From contig NZ_OY781114.1 of NCBI RefSeq assembly GCF_963676485.1, positions 1,116,001-1,180,000 of the forward strand: 64,000 bases of DNA. Direction: 5' to 3'. Shown here piece after piece: positions 1 through 8,473 of this stretch (positions are counted from its first letter, which is position 1; every line of letters starts with the position of its first letter). Under the pieces are notes generated by a model. That model saw nothing but the letters and a program-made list of their open reading frames with translations. It did not search any database and had not been told where the DNA came from. The DNA is from an uncultured Cohaesibacter sp. Its GTDB lineage: Bacteria > Pseudomonadota > Alphaproteobacteria > Rhizobiales > Cohaesibacteraceae. The position numbers and the translations under genes were made by a program.

Positions 1-69
1 GGGGCTGTCTTGTTTACGCAGTCCACCACGGAGGCACACACCTCACCTAGAGGCCTCTTCTCCCATCCC

Positions 70-1584
70 TCAGGCACCATAACCGAGCTCCTTGAGATAG
101 GCATCCATCTTGGCTTCCAGCTTTGCCATTTCCTTGTTCAGCGCCTTGCGCCCCCTATGGACGGCTTCAAGGTCGATCTCCTCTTCTTCCTCAAAGGTGT
201 CGACATAGCGCGGGATGTTGAGGTTGAAGTCGTTTTCGGCGATCTCCTCAAGGCTGGCGCGATAGGCGTATTTGTCGGCACTCTCTCGGGCGCGATAGGT
301 GGCGAGGATCTTGGAGATCTGTTCCTGCCCCAGCTTGTTCTGGTTCTTGCCGTCTTCGTATTCGCGGCTGGCATCGATGAACAGCACCGAGCTGTCTGGC
401 TTATTGTGTTTGAAAATGAGGATCGCCGCCGGGATGCCCGTGCCGAAGAACAGCTTTTCGGGCAGACCGATGACGGCGTCCAGCAGGTTCGCCTCGATCA
501 GCGCCTTGCGGATCTTGCCTTCCGATGAGGCACGGAACAGCACACCATGAGGCACCACCACCGCCATACGACCCGTGTCAGGCTTCAGGGTCTCCACCAT
601 GTGGGAGATGAAGGCATAGTCGCCCTTGGTCTTTGGTGGCAGACCGCGCCAGAAGCGTTTGTGAGGGTCCTTCTCGGCGCTGCCGATGCCCCATTTGTCG
701 AGACTGAAAGGCGGATTGGCCACCACCACGTCGAAATGCAGCAGTCTGGCTTTGTCATCCTGGAGCTTGGGGTTGCGGATGGTGTCGCCCCATTCAATGC
801 GATGGTTGGTCTCGCCATGCAGGAACATGTTCATCTTGGCCAATGCCCAAGTCGACCCGATGGCCTCCTGACCATAGAGCTCGTAGGTCCGTTTGCCGGT
901 TTCTTCCAGAATGCGCCGACCGCATTTCATCAAAAGGGAGCCGGAGCCGCATGTCGGATCGCAGATCTGATCGCCCTCCTTCGGATCGACCAGATGGGAC
1001 ATGAGCGTGGACACCTCCGCTGGGGTGTAGAATTCCCCTGCCGATTTGCCAGCCTCTGAGGCAAAGCGCGAGATGAGATATTCATATGCCCCACCGATGA
1101 CATCGAGCGCCCCTACCCGGCTTGGGCGCAGATCGAGTTCATCCCTAGCGAAGTCCTCAAGCAGGAAGCGCAGGGTGTCGTTCTTCTGATCCTCATCGCC
1201 GAGCTTGTTCGAGTTGAAGCTGATGTCCTGGAACACGTCACGCAGCTTGGTGCCGTTGGCGTCTTCGATGGCGTGAAGCGCCTTGTCGATGCGCTCGCCA
1301 TTCTTGGGCTCATGCCGGTGTTCATAGAGGAAGCTGAAGCTCGACTGAGGCGGCAGGACGAAGTTCTCCTTGGCCATCATTGCCTCGATCAGCTCGGGGG
1401 CGTCGCCATGTTCCGCCTTGTAGCCCTCGTAATGGTCGCGCCAAACGTCGGAGATATATTTGAGGAACAGCATGGTGAGGACGTAGTTCTTGTAGTCCGC
1501 TGCATCCACGACACCCCGGAAGGTGTCACACACCGCCCAGGCGGCCTTGTTGATCTGATCCTGGGTGACGAGACGATCCGCCAT
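70..1584 (-). CDS. hsdM: Type I restriction-modification DNA methyltransferase subunit HsdM
   Basis: This is the modification subunit of a type I restriction system. It uses S-adenosylmethionine to make N6-methyladenine at a target chosen by HsdS. The 504-residue protein has the family's normal length. An N-terminal helical HsdM domain (about residues 10-140) precedes the methyltransferase domain, where the SAM-binding motif DPTCGSG lies at 209-215 and the catalytic NPPF motif at 290-293. The ATG at 1584 follows a GGAAGAAG-type ribosome site. Transcription runs off the left edge, so hsdS and hsdR are probably outside the window; only 69 bases remain and I cannot identify a gene in them. The gene opens a block of mobile-element genes ending in an integrase, so it is probably island cargo. 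Confidence 0.95.
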   Translation of the reverse strand: MADRLVTQDQINKAAWAVCDTFRGVVDAADYKNYVLTMLFLKYISDVWRDHYEGYKAEHGDAPELIEAMMAKENFVLPPQSSFSFLYEHRHEPKNGERIDKALHAIEDANGTKLRDVFQDISFNSNKLGDEDQKNDTLRFLLEDFARDELDLRPSRVGALDVIGGAYEYLISRFASEAGKSAGEFYTPAEVSTLMSHLVDPKEGDQICDPTCGSGSLLMKCGRRILEETGKRTYELYGQEAIGSTWALAKMNMFLHGETNHRIEWGDTIRNPKLQDDKARLLHFDVVVANPPFSLDKWGIGSAEKDPHKRFWRGLPPKTKGDYAFISHMVETLKPDTGRMAVVVPHGVLFRASSEGKIRKALIEANLLDAVIGLPEKLFFGTGIPAAILIFKHNKPDSSVLFIDASREYEDGKNQNKLGQEQISKILATYRARESADKYAYRASLEEIAENDFNLNIPRYVDTFEEEEEIDLEAVHRGRKALNKEMAKLEAKMDAYLKELGYGA

Positions 1585-1840
1585 GCTTCTTCCTTGCCTT
1601 GTTCCTCGTGTGCTCCGCGAAGCACTTCATGCGGGACAGACTAGGCGTTTGCTCGGCTGGTGGGAAGAGGCCGAAGGGCGAACTTTCACAGACTGGTAGG
1701 CTCACAAAGCACAATCAATGGCTCCTTTCTCAAGCACACTATTATCGAGCAGCGGCCCATCATTTTCCACCACAGATTTTAGTTGCGTTTAGTGACATAC
1801 CAAACGCGGTTTCGACCGCTCATTCAACGCAAGGAGCATC

Positions 1841-2683
1841 ATGTCAAACACCCCAAACATCCCCACAGAACCGCCCTCTGCTGACGACGAACTCTCGGAA
1901 GCCATCGCCAAGCTAACTGAGGAAGCAGCCAAAGGCACCCGAGAGGATCGCCCTGATCGATTGCCCATAGCTGACATCATCGAATGCCCGGAAGCCTTCA
2001 ACGTCCGAGGTGAAGACCCTGCCGAGCATCACCTGACCGAACTGAAGCGAGCGCTTGAGCGCATGACCGATCTCGATCCGGTGTTGATCCTGCCGTGCGG
2101 AGACAGCTTCGTGCTCATCGATGGGCATCATCGCCTGCAAGCCTACCGCCGCGATGAAGAACGAACGGACATCCCCGTCCGGTATTTCGAAGGCAGCATC
2201 GAGGACGCTGTTCTTGAAGCCGCCAGGATCAACGCCAAGGCAGTCCTGCCTCTCAACAACCAGCAGCGGCAGAACCTCGCCTGGCGTTTGGTGCTCACCA
2301 AACGATACTCGAAGGCCCAGCTTGTCGAAGCCGCTGCCGTCTCCTACGGCCAAATCAGCAACATGAGGAAAGTAATGAAAGCATTGAACGACGACGCAAA
2401 TACCTTTGACAGCTGGTGGAAAGCCCAGCAGGCAGCAGCGGGAAAGCTGCGGGAACAAGATGAAGACTTCGACCAGGATGCTTGGCTTCGCGAACAAGTT
2501 GCCATTTATGTTGATCGCATGTCGAAAGCACATGGTACCAAGCTTTCTAGCAACCCATCTCTCCTCGCTCTTGTCTTGGTCGATTACTGCGGACGCAACG
2601 CTAAAAGCCTTTACGATGAGCTAGGAATGATCCTCGACCTCGATCCTGCAGATGAGGTGGACGACGAGGATACTGACTTCTGA
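1841..2683 (+). CDS. ParB/Srx-fold nuclease-domain protein
   Basis: This 280-residue protein has a ParB N-terminal (ParB/sulfiredoxin) domain at about residues 38-130, with the hallmark DGHHR at 94-98 inside a strand-helix segment. A helical region that could be a KorB-like helix-turn-helix follows (about 135-190), then an acidic C-terminus rich in Asp and Glu. True ParB segregation proteins bind parS and CTP. Stand-alone ParB-like proteins on islands and phages act as nucleases, regulators or partition factors, and no parA gene is nearby. The ATG at 1841 follows AAGGAG. The gene sits between hsdM (divergent) and a terminator, so it looks monocistronic. Its family is clear but its role on this island is inferred. 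Confidence 0.8.
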   Translation: MSNTPNIPTEPPSADDELSEAIAKLTEEAAKGTREDRPDRLPIADIIECPEAFNVRGEDPAEHHLTELKRALERMTDLDPVLILPCGDSFVLIDGHHRLQAYRRDEERTDIPVRYFEGSIEDAVLEAARINAKAVLPLNNQQRQNLAWRLVLTKRYSKAQLVEAAAVSYGQISNMRKVMKALNDDANTFDSWWKAQQAAAGKLREQDEDFDQDAWLREQVAIYVDRMSKAHGTKLSSNPSLLALVLVDYCGRNAKSLYDELGMILDLDPADEVDDEDTDF

Positions 2684-2713
2684 TCCGCGCCCACTGACCT
2701 CCTGAATTTCACC

Positions 2714-2744
2714 AAGGCTCCGCTCATGCATGCGGGGCCTTTTT
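2714..2744 (+). terminator. Rho-independent terminator after the ParB-like gene
   Basis: A ten-base stem (2714-2723 with 2732-2741, one G-T wobble) closes an eight-base loop and runs directly into a T tract. It lies 31 bases after the ParB-like stop codon, as expected for an intrinsic terminator. Confidence 0.75.
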
Positions 2745-2799
2745 CATATCCGGTGGGGTGCAATCCCTTCGCCACTATCAAACAATCAAAGGAAACACC

Positions 2800-3201
2800 A
2801 TGAGATTTATCACCGACATCTACACCGCTTACCTCGACACCATGCCACTCAACTTCTTCATCAGGTTTGAAGAAAACGGCAAAATGCAGCTGTTCTATGC
2901 CACCCACGAACTTCGGCGCATCGCCTCTTGCTTTGTTCGAGCCGAGAATGCCTGGGACTTCGTTGAACAGTGCGAACGAGAAGTAGGCGTCCATGAGTTC
3001 ATTATGTCGAACCGGAAGGATACCTATCGCGTCGCTGAAGTCAGGTACCTCTCGGCGCTTCTTGAGGACGGCAGGATTCAGTTTCACCTCCCTGAGGAAA
3101 TTACCGAATGGATCATTCACCAGAGCATGGTTGCCTCGGACAAGGCGCTTGAGTACGGCAGAGACATGCTCGAGCAAGAAGAAGAACTGCTCCCATTCTG
3201 A
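2800..3201 (+). CDS. Hypothetical acidic island protein
   Basis: I do not recognise this 133-residue protein. The open frame begins at 2758, but the ATG at 2800, preceded by AAAGGAAACACC, is the better start because a plausible ribosome site lies just upstream. The product is soluble and has no signal peptide or membrane segment. It ends in an acidic run (EQEEELLPF) typical of small plasmid, phage or island proteins. It lies between a terminator and the RNase HI gene, on the same strand as the other island cargo, and is codon-rich enough to be a real gene. No function is proposed. Confidence 0.6.
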   Translation: MRFITDIYTAYLDTMPLNFFIRFEENGKMQLFYATHELRRIASCFVRAENAWDFVEQCEREVGVHEFIMSNRKDTYRVAEVRYLSALLEDGRIQFHLPEEITEWIIHQSMVASDKALEYGRDMLEQEEELLPF

Positions 3202-3281
3202 GGGCATCAAGAGCAGACCTCGGTGATACAGCCGGGGGTCCCCATTGCGAACCAGAGCGACCCTCCTGTTCATTCCTTAGG

Positions 3282-3298
3282 CTGTACATTTTGTACAG
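3282..3298. promoter_or_regulatory. Palindromic operator candidate upstream of rnhA
   Basis: The sequence CTGTACATTTTGTACAG is a perfect seven-base inverted repeat around a TTT centre. It lies about 140 bases before the RNase HI start, in a 238-base gap without a gene. Its form resembles a repressor operator (LexA-like or phage-type), but the regulator is unknown. Confidence 0.4.
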
Positions 3299-3439
3299 GC
3301 TGGCGCTCGTTCGGGATGTTGGGCGCAAAAATCCGAGCGACCAATCAGATTAACGGCTCACGCCTATCCCCCCCTGTGGGGGCCTCGACCCTACCCAAAC
3401 CACTTCACCATTTCTCAAACATGGAAGGCCGGTCCAACC

Positions 3440-3895
3440 ATGACCTACCCCGACTACATCATCACGATCCATACCGATGGCTCATGCTCCGGCAACCCTG
3501 GTCCTGGGGGCTATGCCGCTATCATCCGCAACCCAAGGCGGCAGCTTGAGATCTCAGGTGGCGAACCTGAAACCACCAACAACCGCATGGAGCTCAGAGC
3601 TGTGATCGAGGCCCTTACAGCACTGAAGCGCCCCCTTCGCCTGCAGATCTTCTCAGACAGCCAGTATGTCATCAAGGGTGCCTCCGAATGGCTCAAGGGC
3701 TGGAAGGCCCGACATTGGAAGAATGTCAAGAATGTCGACCTGTGGCAGGCACTCGATGCTGCCGCTAGTCGTCATGACATCGAATGGCAATGGGTGAGAG
3801 GCCACGCAGGTGACAAGATGAATGAGAAAGCCGATCTCCTCGCCAACCAAGGTAGAGAACGGCAAAAGCAGACCAAGCGAAGAACCAGGCTCTGA
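3440..3895 (+). CDS. rnhA: Ribonuclease HI
   Basis: The enzyme cleaves the RNA strand of RNA-DNA hybrids. The 151-residue protein matches the bacterial RNase HI length and keeps the four acidic catalytic residues in their expected places: D13 ([14 protein letters not shown]), E51 (TNNRMEL), D73 (FSDSQYV) and D132, with the flexible-loop His at 122 ([10 protein letters not shown]). The start ATG lies 11 bases after GGAAGG. The gene is inside the mobile island, so it is probably a second copy beside a housekeeping chromosomal rnhA. Phage- and plasmid-borne RNase HI proteins are thought to help process replication primers or R-loops; whether that applies here is inference. Confidence 0.93.
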   Translation: MTYPDYIITIHTDGSCSGNPGPGGYAAIIRNPRRQLEISGGEPETTNNRMELRAVIEALTALKRPLRLQIFSDSQYVIKGASEWLKGWKARHWKNVKNVDLWQALDAAASRHDIEWQWVRGHAGDKMNEKADLLANQGRERQKQTKRRTRL

Positions 3896-3950
3896 TCCTG
3901 AGCAACAATGGTGAGGGCGTCACAAGATGCCCTGCCCACCCCAAGCCTCA

Positions 3951-3980
3951 ACGGTCACAATTGTATACTCTCGTGACCGT
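3951..3980. repeat. Interrupted palindrome, candidate recombination or operator site
   Basis: ACGGTCAC (3951-3958) and GTGACCGT (3973-3980) form a perfect eight-base inverted repeat around a 14-base AT-rich spacer. It lies 76 bases upstream of the serine recombinase gene, so a res-type crossover subsite or an autoregulatory operator are the natural readings. Confidence 0.45.
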
Positions 3981-4002
3981 CCACAGAGCAGCTTGACAAT
4001 GC

Positions 4003-4035
4003 GGTCATTTTCCGTTCATAAACTATTGGTCATTT
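4003..4035 (+). repeat. Direct repeat GGTCATTT upstream of the recombinase
   Basis: GGTCATTT occurs at 4003-4010 and again at 4028-4035, 25 bases apart, just before the recombinase start at 4057. With the 3951-3980 palindrome it could form a multi-subsite binding region for the recombinase. Confidence 0.35.
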
Positions 4036-4056
4036 AAGTCTAAGAGGTAGCGAACA

Positions 4057-4623
4057 ATGTCATTGGTCGGTTATGCAAGAGTGTCATCTGTCGGTCAGTC
4101 CCTGGATGTCCAGGAGGCGAAGCTACAGGCGGCAGGGTGTGAAGAGATCTTCCGTGAAAAGCGGAGCGGGGTCGACACCGAGCGCCCCCAGCTCAAGGAG
4201 TGCATGCGCTATATCCGCAAGGGTGACACTCTTGTGATCTCCCGGATTGACCGCCTCGCCCGATCTGCTGAGCACCTGCTGCAATTGTCCAGAGAGTTGG
4301 AAGAGAAGGGCGTCACTCTGAAGGTTCTGGATCAGAGCATCGACACGGGTGATGCTGCGGGGAAAGCCTTCCTCGGCATGTTAGCCGTCTTCGCCCAATT
4401 CGAGAATGACATCCGCAAGGAACGGCAGATGGACGGCATTGCCAAGGCCAGAGAGAAGGGCGTCAAGTTTGGGCGCAAGCCGGTGATGACTGAGGAACAG
4501 GAGGACGAGGCAAGGCAACTTCGCAAAGATGGTTGGGCCCTCCAACGCATCGCTGACCATATGGGCGTCTCCAAGGGCCTCATTCACAAGGTCACCAGCC
4601 GCCCAGGATCTTCAGGTGTCTGA
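4057..4623 (+). CDS. Serine site-specific recombinase (resolvase/invertase family)
   Basis: The 188-residue protein is a small serine recombinase. Its N-terminus (VGYARVSSVGQSLDVQ) carries the nucleophilic serine at residue 10, followed by the resolvase catalytic core to about residue 135 (including ISRIDRLARS and FAQFENDIRKERQ). A C-terminal Hin-type helix-turn-helix spans about 140-180. Such enzymes cut both strands at short paired sites to resolve cointegrates or invert segments. The ATG at 4057 follows AGAGG. The upstream 100 bases hold an interrupted palindrome and a direct repeat that could be its target. No transposase accompanies it, so it may be a stand-alone island resolvase or invertase. 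It is unrelated to the tyrosine integrase at 5530. Confidence 0.93.
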   Translation: MSLVGYARVSSVGQSLDVQEAKLQAAGCEEIFREKRSGVDTERPQLKECMRYIRKGDTLVISRIDRLARSAEHLLQLSRELEEKGVTLKVLDQSIDTGDAAGKAFLGMLAVFAQFENDIRKERQMDGIAKAREKGVKFGRKPVMTEEQEDEARQLRKDGWALQRIADHMGVSKGLIHKVTSRPGSSGV

Positions 4624-4762
4624 GCGTCTATCAGTGTTTTTTCTTATCAAAAGTAGAGGATCGCTAAACTGCCACCAAAGAATCCCCCCGCAGAAAAGTA
4701 TCGACACAACATGACAAAAAAAGTTAAACGACTGGAAAACAACAATATTTCAGAAAGGCAAC

Positions 4763-5527
4763 ATGATGCCACTCCCCAGTCATGGAAAAATTGATTGTAA
4801 CGCTTGCTTCCATTCGTCGCCTGTCACCTTTGATAAAACAAAGCGAGAAGAAGAAATATGGCGCATTACCAACAACCCCATAGCTTGGGGCAATAATCAG
4901 CCAGAAGTCTTAGTACTTGGCTTCTCAAAAGGTCAGACGCAGACTGGAGCATTGTCATCGGGCAATCTAAATAGCGTTCCATTCAAAGGCCATAGAAAGA
5001 AAATGGCCAAGGTTCTAGCTAAAATTGGCATAATGAAAGAACCTTCATCAGAGGAGCTCTCCAAGGAGATATCGAGCAAAACGGGAAGGTTCCATTTTGG
5101 GTCCTTAATACGATGTGCAGTCGAACGACATGATTTAAAGAAGAACATTTGGAAGGGATCTGGCTGTGGCATGTTGAACAGGTTTATTGCAACCCCGTTT
5201 GGCCGAGAGATCTCCCAGAATTGTGCTCAAAAGTTTTTGTCAGAACTACCGCCATCAGTGAAACTTATAGTCATGTTTGGCCTCGGCTCTAAGCTCAATT
5301 ATGTTGAAGCCTGCTTCAAGATTATATCGGAAGCACGTGGAGGTAATTGGCGTCTCATCAACAAAGTGGCTTATACAAATGGAAATATCGTCGTTGTCCA
5401 TGTGGAGCATTTTGCCTCACAGGGAGCTCTTTTGCCAAATTGGCTTGGAGAAAACGATCATCCTCGCCAAGAATTTTCAAAGCAGGCAATCGAAGCTGTA
5501 CAAGTTTCCGGCGTTCAAGCTGTATAA
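4763..5527 (+). CDS. Uracil-DNA-glycosylase-like protein (tentative)
   Basis: This 254-residue soluble protein is not one I recognise by name, but its layout resembles the uracil-DNA glycosylase fold. A strand and loop (PEVLVLGFSKGQT, about residues 48-60) sits where UDG motif A falls, and a central FHFGSLIRC strand follows. Next comes a LPPSVKLIVMFGLG strand-turn, and a late VVVHVEHFASQG segment sits where the HPS loop lies in UDGs. A Cys pair (CNAC) near the N-terminus could bind metal. The DNA is visibly more AT-rich and its codon use differs from the neighbours, suggesting separate acquisition. It is convergent with the integrase, with stop codons two bases apart. A role in DNA repair or anti-phage defence is inference only. 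Confidence 0.5.
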   Translation: MMPLPSHGKIDCNACFHSSPVTFDKTKREEEIWRITNNPIAWGNNQPEVLVLGFSKGQTQTGALSSGNLNSVPFKGHRKKMAKVLAKIGIMKEPSSEELSKEISSKTGRFHFGSLIRCAVERHDLKKNIWKGSGCGMLNRFIATPFGREISQNCAQKFLSELPPSVKLIVMFGLGSKLNYVEACFKIISEARGGNWRLINKVAYTNGNIVVVHVEHFASQGALLPNWLGENDHPRQEFSKQAIEAVQVSGVQAV

Positions 5528-5529
5528 GG

Positions 5530-6897
5530 TTAGTCACACTCAGAAGCAGGAAGCTTTACAGCCTCAACACATCGCCTGGCCTGCTCCAACTTTGGCCCTG
5601 CCGAGTATCGGCCCAACGTCATACCAGGTCTCTTGTGGCCCACAACTGCCGCAATGATATGTTCAGGTTGATCGGCTCTCTCAGCTTGCGTGATGAACCA
5701 CCGACGAAATGAATGGAAATTGACAAGTGACCGCCGCTTGCCGGGGATCACTTCGTCGACCCCGAGTTTTCTGCGATAGTCAGTGAACTGTTGCGATGCC
5801 TTGAATGAACGTTCCCGCTGAGAGTTCTTTTTGGGCAACGGCCATTCTGGAAACACATCATCTTCCAATTCCTTCCCCTCGCAACGTCGCTGAATGATCT
5901 GTTCTAGGTCAGAATGGATCGGACAGGAGCGTTCTCGTTTCTCTTTCTTCTGCGGCTTGAAGATGAACACGCCGTCTTGGCAATCCTTCACCTTCAGACA
6001 AACAATGGGATCGATACGGCAACCAGTCAGCGCCCCAATCCGCATGAGATCGTGCATTGCCTGACTTGTGTCTCCATTGAGAAGAGTGATAACCTCTTCA
6101 TCCGTGAAAGCTCGTTCCACCTCATCATACGGGGTAACAGGCACCGATAGAGAAAGCCCCTTCCAGATGTCCTGGTCGACTTCACTTCTCTTCTGAAGCC
6201 ACTGCCAATACCTAGAGAGGCGTCGAATGTACTTGTTAAGCGTGACTGGCGATAGGCCGTTTGTCAGCTCAGGAAGTGCATCCATGAAGCGAACAGCCGT
6301 TTTGCTGTCAATGGTTTCCAGAAATGGCCCCACGCTGTTGTCCAGCATCCAACCTTTCAAGAGTTTCATCGAGCGAATATCATCGGCTTTGGTTCTGGGC
6401 TTGACCGTCAATTGATCGAGATATTTGTTGTGACTGAGATCGATAGGCGTAGCCAATCCCTTCGCAATGCGTATGAACTCACCAGCCCTGCGCTCACTTT
6501 CAGGATTATAACGAGGCAGTGGCTCACCAGTTTCTGGGTCTGGCTCTTCCCCGACTTCGCCACCTCGGAGCATATCTCCCGTTATGTCGATCCCTTCTTC
6601 GATTTCATGTTGACGCTCCGGAGTACTAGCGTCTTTGAGCAGCTTGGCCATCTCAAGAGCAATCTCGATGTGCGGTGCGGAGGTTGTCTTATCTTGGGCT
6701 TCTGCGATCTTCTGCTTGAGCTCAGCAACCGCTCCCCATTTCATCCGATTGGCAACAGAGAGAGAGTCTGTGCCGAGGGACTTCTTCAGCTTTGTGCCAA
6801 GAATGTCTTGGAGTTCGCGAGGGACTGAGACGACGACACGCCACTTATTTCCGTGCTGCTCAAGATAGCGTTTATCATTTCCTGCTGAGCGGCCCAA
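5530..6897 (-). CDS. Tyrosine recombinase / island integrase
   Basis: The enzyme integrates and excises the island through a tyrosine-DNA intermediate. The N-terminal part (KRYLEQHGNKWRVVVSVPREL) is the DUF6538-type segment common in such integrases, followed by a SAM-like core-binding domain. The C-terminal catalytic domain has the family residues: Arg in LTGCRIDP, His-x-x-Arg in FHSFRRWF, His in VVGHKRPG and Tyr in LGRYSAG. The frame stays open to 6984 without an ATG. I choose the TTG at 6897 (455 residues) because a perfect AGGAGG lies five bases before it. The gene is last on the island side and points back into it, the usual position for an integrase. No tRNA or repeat marking an attachment site is visible between it and the TetR gene. 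Confidence 0.9.
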   Translation of the reverse strand: MGRSAGNDKRYLEQHGNKWRVVVSVPRELQDILGTKLKKSLGTDSLSVANRMKWGAVAELKQKIAEAQDKTTSAPHIEIALEMAKLLKDASTPERQHEIEEGIDITGDMLRGGEVGEEPDPETGEPLPRYNPESERRAGEFIRIAKGLATPIDLSHNKYLDQLTVKPRTKADDIRSMKLLKGWMLDNSVGPFLETIDSKTAVRFMDALPELTNGLSPVTLNKYIRRLSRYWQWLQKRSEVDQDIWKGLSLSVPVTPYDEVERAFTDEEVITLLNGDTSQAMHDLMRIGALTGCRIDPIVCLKVKDCQDGVFIFKPQKKEKRERSCPIHSDLEQIIQRRCEGKELEDDVFPEWPLPKKNSQRERSFKASQQFTDYRRKLGVDEVIPGKRRSLVNFHSFRRWFITQAERADQPEHIIAAVVGHKRPGMTLGRYSAGPKLEQARRCVEAVKLPASECD

Positions 6898-7164
6898 AAT
6901 AACCTCCTGCGTACCCAACTTAGTACCCAGAGCGCTACCCCCAACAGATTGAAATTTCAATACATTGTTGTTTTCATTTAACAAAAAACTGCCATAAGGA
7001 CTCCCCGCTTAGCTCCACCATTTCTTCCCATCCATTTGATATCTATAAATGACGTTTGATTTCAGATGGTTGGTTTGCTGTATAGGCATATAAATTCAAA
7101 CACTCCCACAGACCCCACCCTATCTGCCATTTCAGCTTTTTGTCCGCTTGGTTTCATAGCTATA

Positions 7165-7761
7165 TTATGGGCAGAAGGGAGACAGCCAGGCTTGGAACTG
7201 GCGTTCCAATAGCATTCGGCACTCGGCGTCAGAGTCAATTTTTCCGCAGGAGCGGTAAATAGCAGCCGTCGTGACAAAGGCAGAAATCCCCGCGGCCAGA
7301 TCTGCAGGGGTGAGATCGGTCCTGATCACCTCAGAAGAGGTCTTGTTCCAGTCTTCCAGAAAAGAAAGCAATTTTGTTTCCAGCGCGTCGAGTGCTGCCA
7401 GAAACTGCTCAGATGTTTTGTGTGACGTCGCTCCGGAAAAATCCAGATAGATTTGAAGAATGGTTCTGTCCGTGCTGAGAAGGTTGATCAACTTCATGCT
7501 TTGCAGAACAAGATGGTCCTGATGGTTTTCAGGGTCAGCAGGCACCTCATTCCAGTCGTCAACAATCGCCTGGATGCGTTCGGCCACAAGAAATGAGAGC
7601 AACCCGTTCTTGTCGCCAAAATGCGCGAATATCGTTCCTTTGGCGACGCCGGACTCCTTTGCAATGGACTCCGTGGACACATCGTCAAATGATCTACCCG
7701 TTGTCAGCTTTCGAGCCGCTTCCAGTATGCTTGCTCGCGTCTCATAACTTCTCTTTTGAAT
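7165..7761 (-). CDS. TetR family transcriptional regulator
   Basis: A repressor with an N-terminal TetR helix-turn-helix (YETRASILEAARKL, then ESIAKESGVAKGTIFAHFGDKNGLL) and a C-terminal ligand domain. It is transcribed divergently from a quinone-reductase-like gene, and twin palindromes lie between them, so it very probably controls that gene and itself. No in-frame ATG exists near the HTH. The best ribosome site, AAGGAG at 7769-7774, lies seven bases before an in-frame ATT at 7761, giving 198 residues, the usual size. The only upstream alternative is a TTG at 7848 that would read through both operators. The start is therefore uncertain and may be a rare ATT start codon. Confidence 0.85.
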   Translation of the reverse strand: MQKRSYETRASILEAARKLTTGRSFDDVSTESIAKESGVAKGTIFAHFGDKNGLLSFLVAERIQAIVDDWNEVPADPENHQDHLVLQSMKLINLLSTDRTILQIYLDFSGATSHKTSEQFLAALDALETKLLSFLEDWNKTSSEVIRTDLTPADLAAGISAFVTTAAIYRSCGKIDSDAECRMLLERQFQAWLSPFCP

Positions 7762-7780
7762 TGGCCTTCTCCTTAAAATA

Positions 7781-7847
7781 TGACCACGGTCAATTTTTGA
7801 TATTGCATATGCCCGTAACCATTCTATATAGAAATTGACCTCGGTCA
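7781..7847. promoter_or_regulatory. Twin TetR operators between divergent genes
   Basis: TGACCACGGTCA (7781-7792) and TGACCTCGGTCA (7836-7847) are two copies of the same palindrome, TGACC-N2-GGTCA, both followed on the plus strand by AATTTT. They are 55 bases apart centre to centre and lie between the TetR gene and the reductase gene. Confidence 0.75.
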
Positions 7848-7864
7848 ATTTTATGGAGTTTCAA

Positions 7865-8473
7865 ATGGCAAACGGCGAAAAAAATTACACTGGCAAACAT
7901 ATCTTGATTCTGAATGGACATCCTGCTGGCAGCAGTCTGTCCAAGGGCATCGCAGACCGATATGCACAAAAAGCTCAGATTGCTGGCTATCAAGTGGCAA
8001 GATTCGACCTGGCAGACATGCAGTTTAACAGCGATTTTGGTCAGGCGACCTACAAGAATGCCCCAAAGCTGGAACCTGATCTACAAGAGTTCTGGGATGC
8101 ACTGGAGAAATGCGACCACTTCGTCCTGGCGCATCCTCTGTGGTGGGGCGGAATGCCTGCAAAGCTAAAGGGGCTGTTTGACCGGATTTTGCTCCCCGGA
8201 AAAGCCTTTGCACAACAAAAGGGGGCAGCACTTCCCAAAAAACTGCTCACCAACAAAACCGCGCATGTGTTCATCACATCCGATACGCCCAACTGGTATT
8301 TCAAGCTGTTTTTGGGGGCGGCTATCACCAAACAAATAAAGAAACAAATCCTTGGCTATGTCGGTTTTTCACCGGTGCGCGTCACCAACTTCGCCACCAC
8401 AAAGCAATCAACTGAGCAAGTCCGCGAGAAGTGGCTAACCAAGGTCGAAAATTTAGCTCAAAACGCTCAGTGA
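7865..8473 (+). CDS. Flavodoxin-fold NAD(P)H:quinone reductase family protein
   Basis: The 202-residue protein belongs to the NQO/KefF/MdaB flavodoxin-like family, which binds FMN or FAD and reduces quinones or electrophiles by two electrons. Visible marks are the phosphate-binding N-terminus HILILNGHPAGSSLSK, the HPLWWGGMPAKLKGLFDRILLPG loop typical of NQO-like enzymes and a later VFITSDTPNWYF strand. ATG 7865 is preferred because GGAG lies six bases upstream; an ATG at 7853 and a TTG at 7835 are poorer. The divergent TetR gene and twin operators point to induction by a toxic quinone, electrophile or drug. The natural substrate is not visible. Confidence 0.88.
   Translation: MANGEKNYTGKHILILNGHPAGSSLSKGIADRYAQKAQIAGYQVARFDLADMQFNSDFGQATYKNAPKLEPDLQEFWDALEKCDHFVLAHPLWWGGMPAKLKGLFDRILLPGKAFAQQKGAALPKKLLTNKTAHVFITSDTPNWYFKLFLGAAITKQIKKQILGYVGFSPVRVTNFATTKQSTEQVREKWLTKVENLAQNAQ

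Noticed and set aside
6985-7164. Attachment site or tRNA next to the integrase
   Set aside because: No tRNA-like fold or repeat of the island end could be seen; the partner end lies outside the window.
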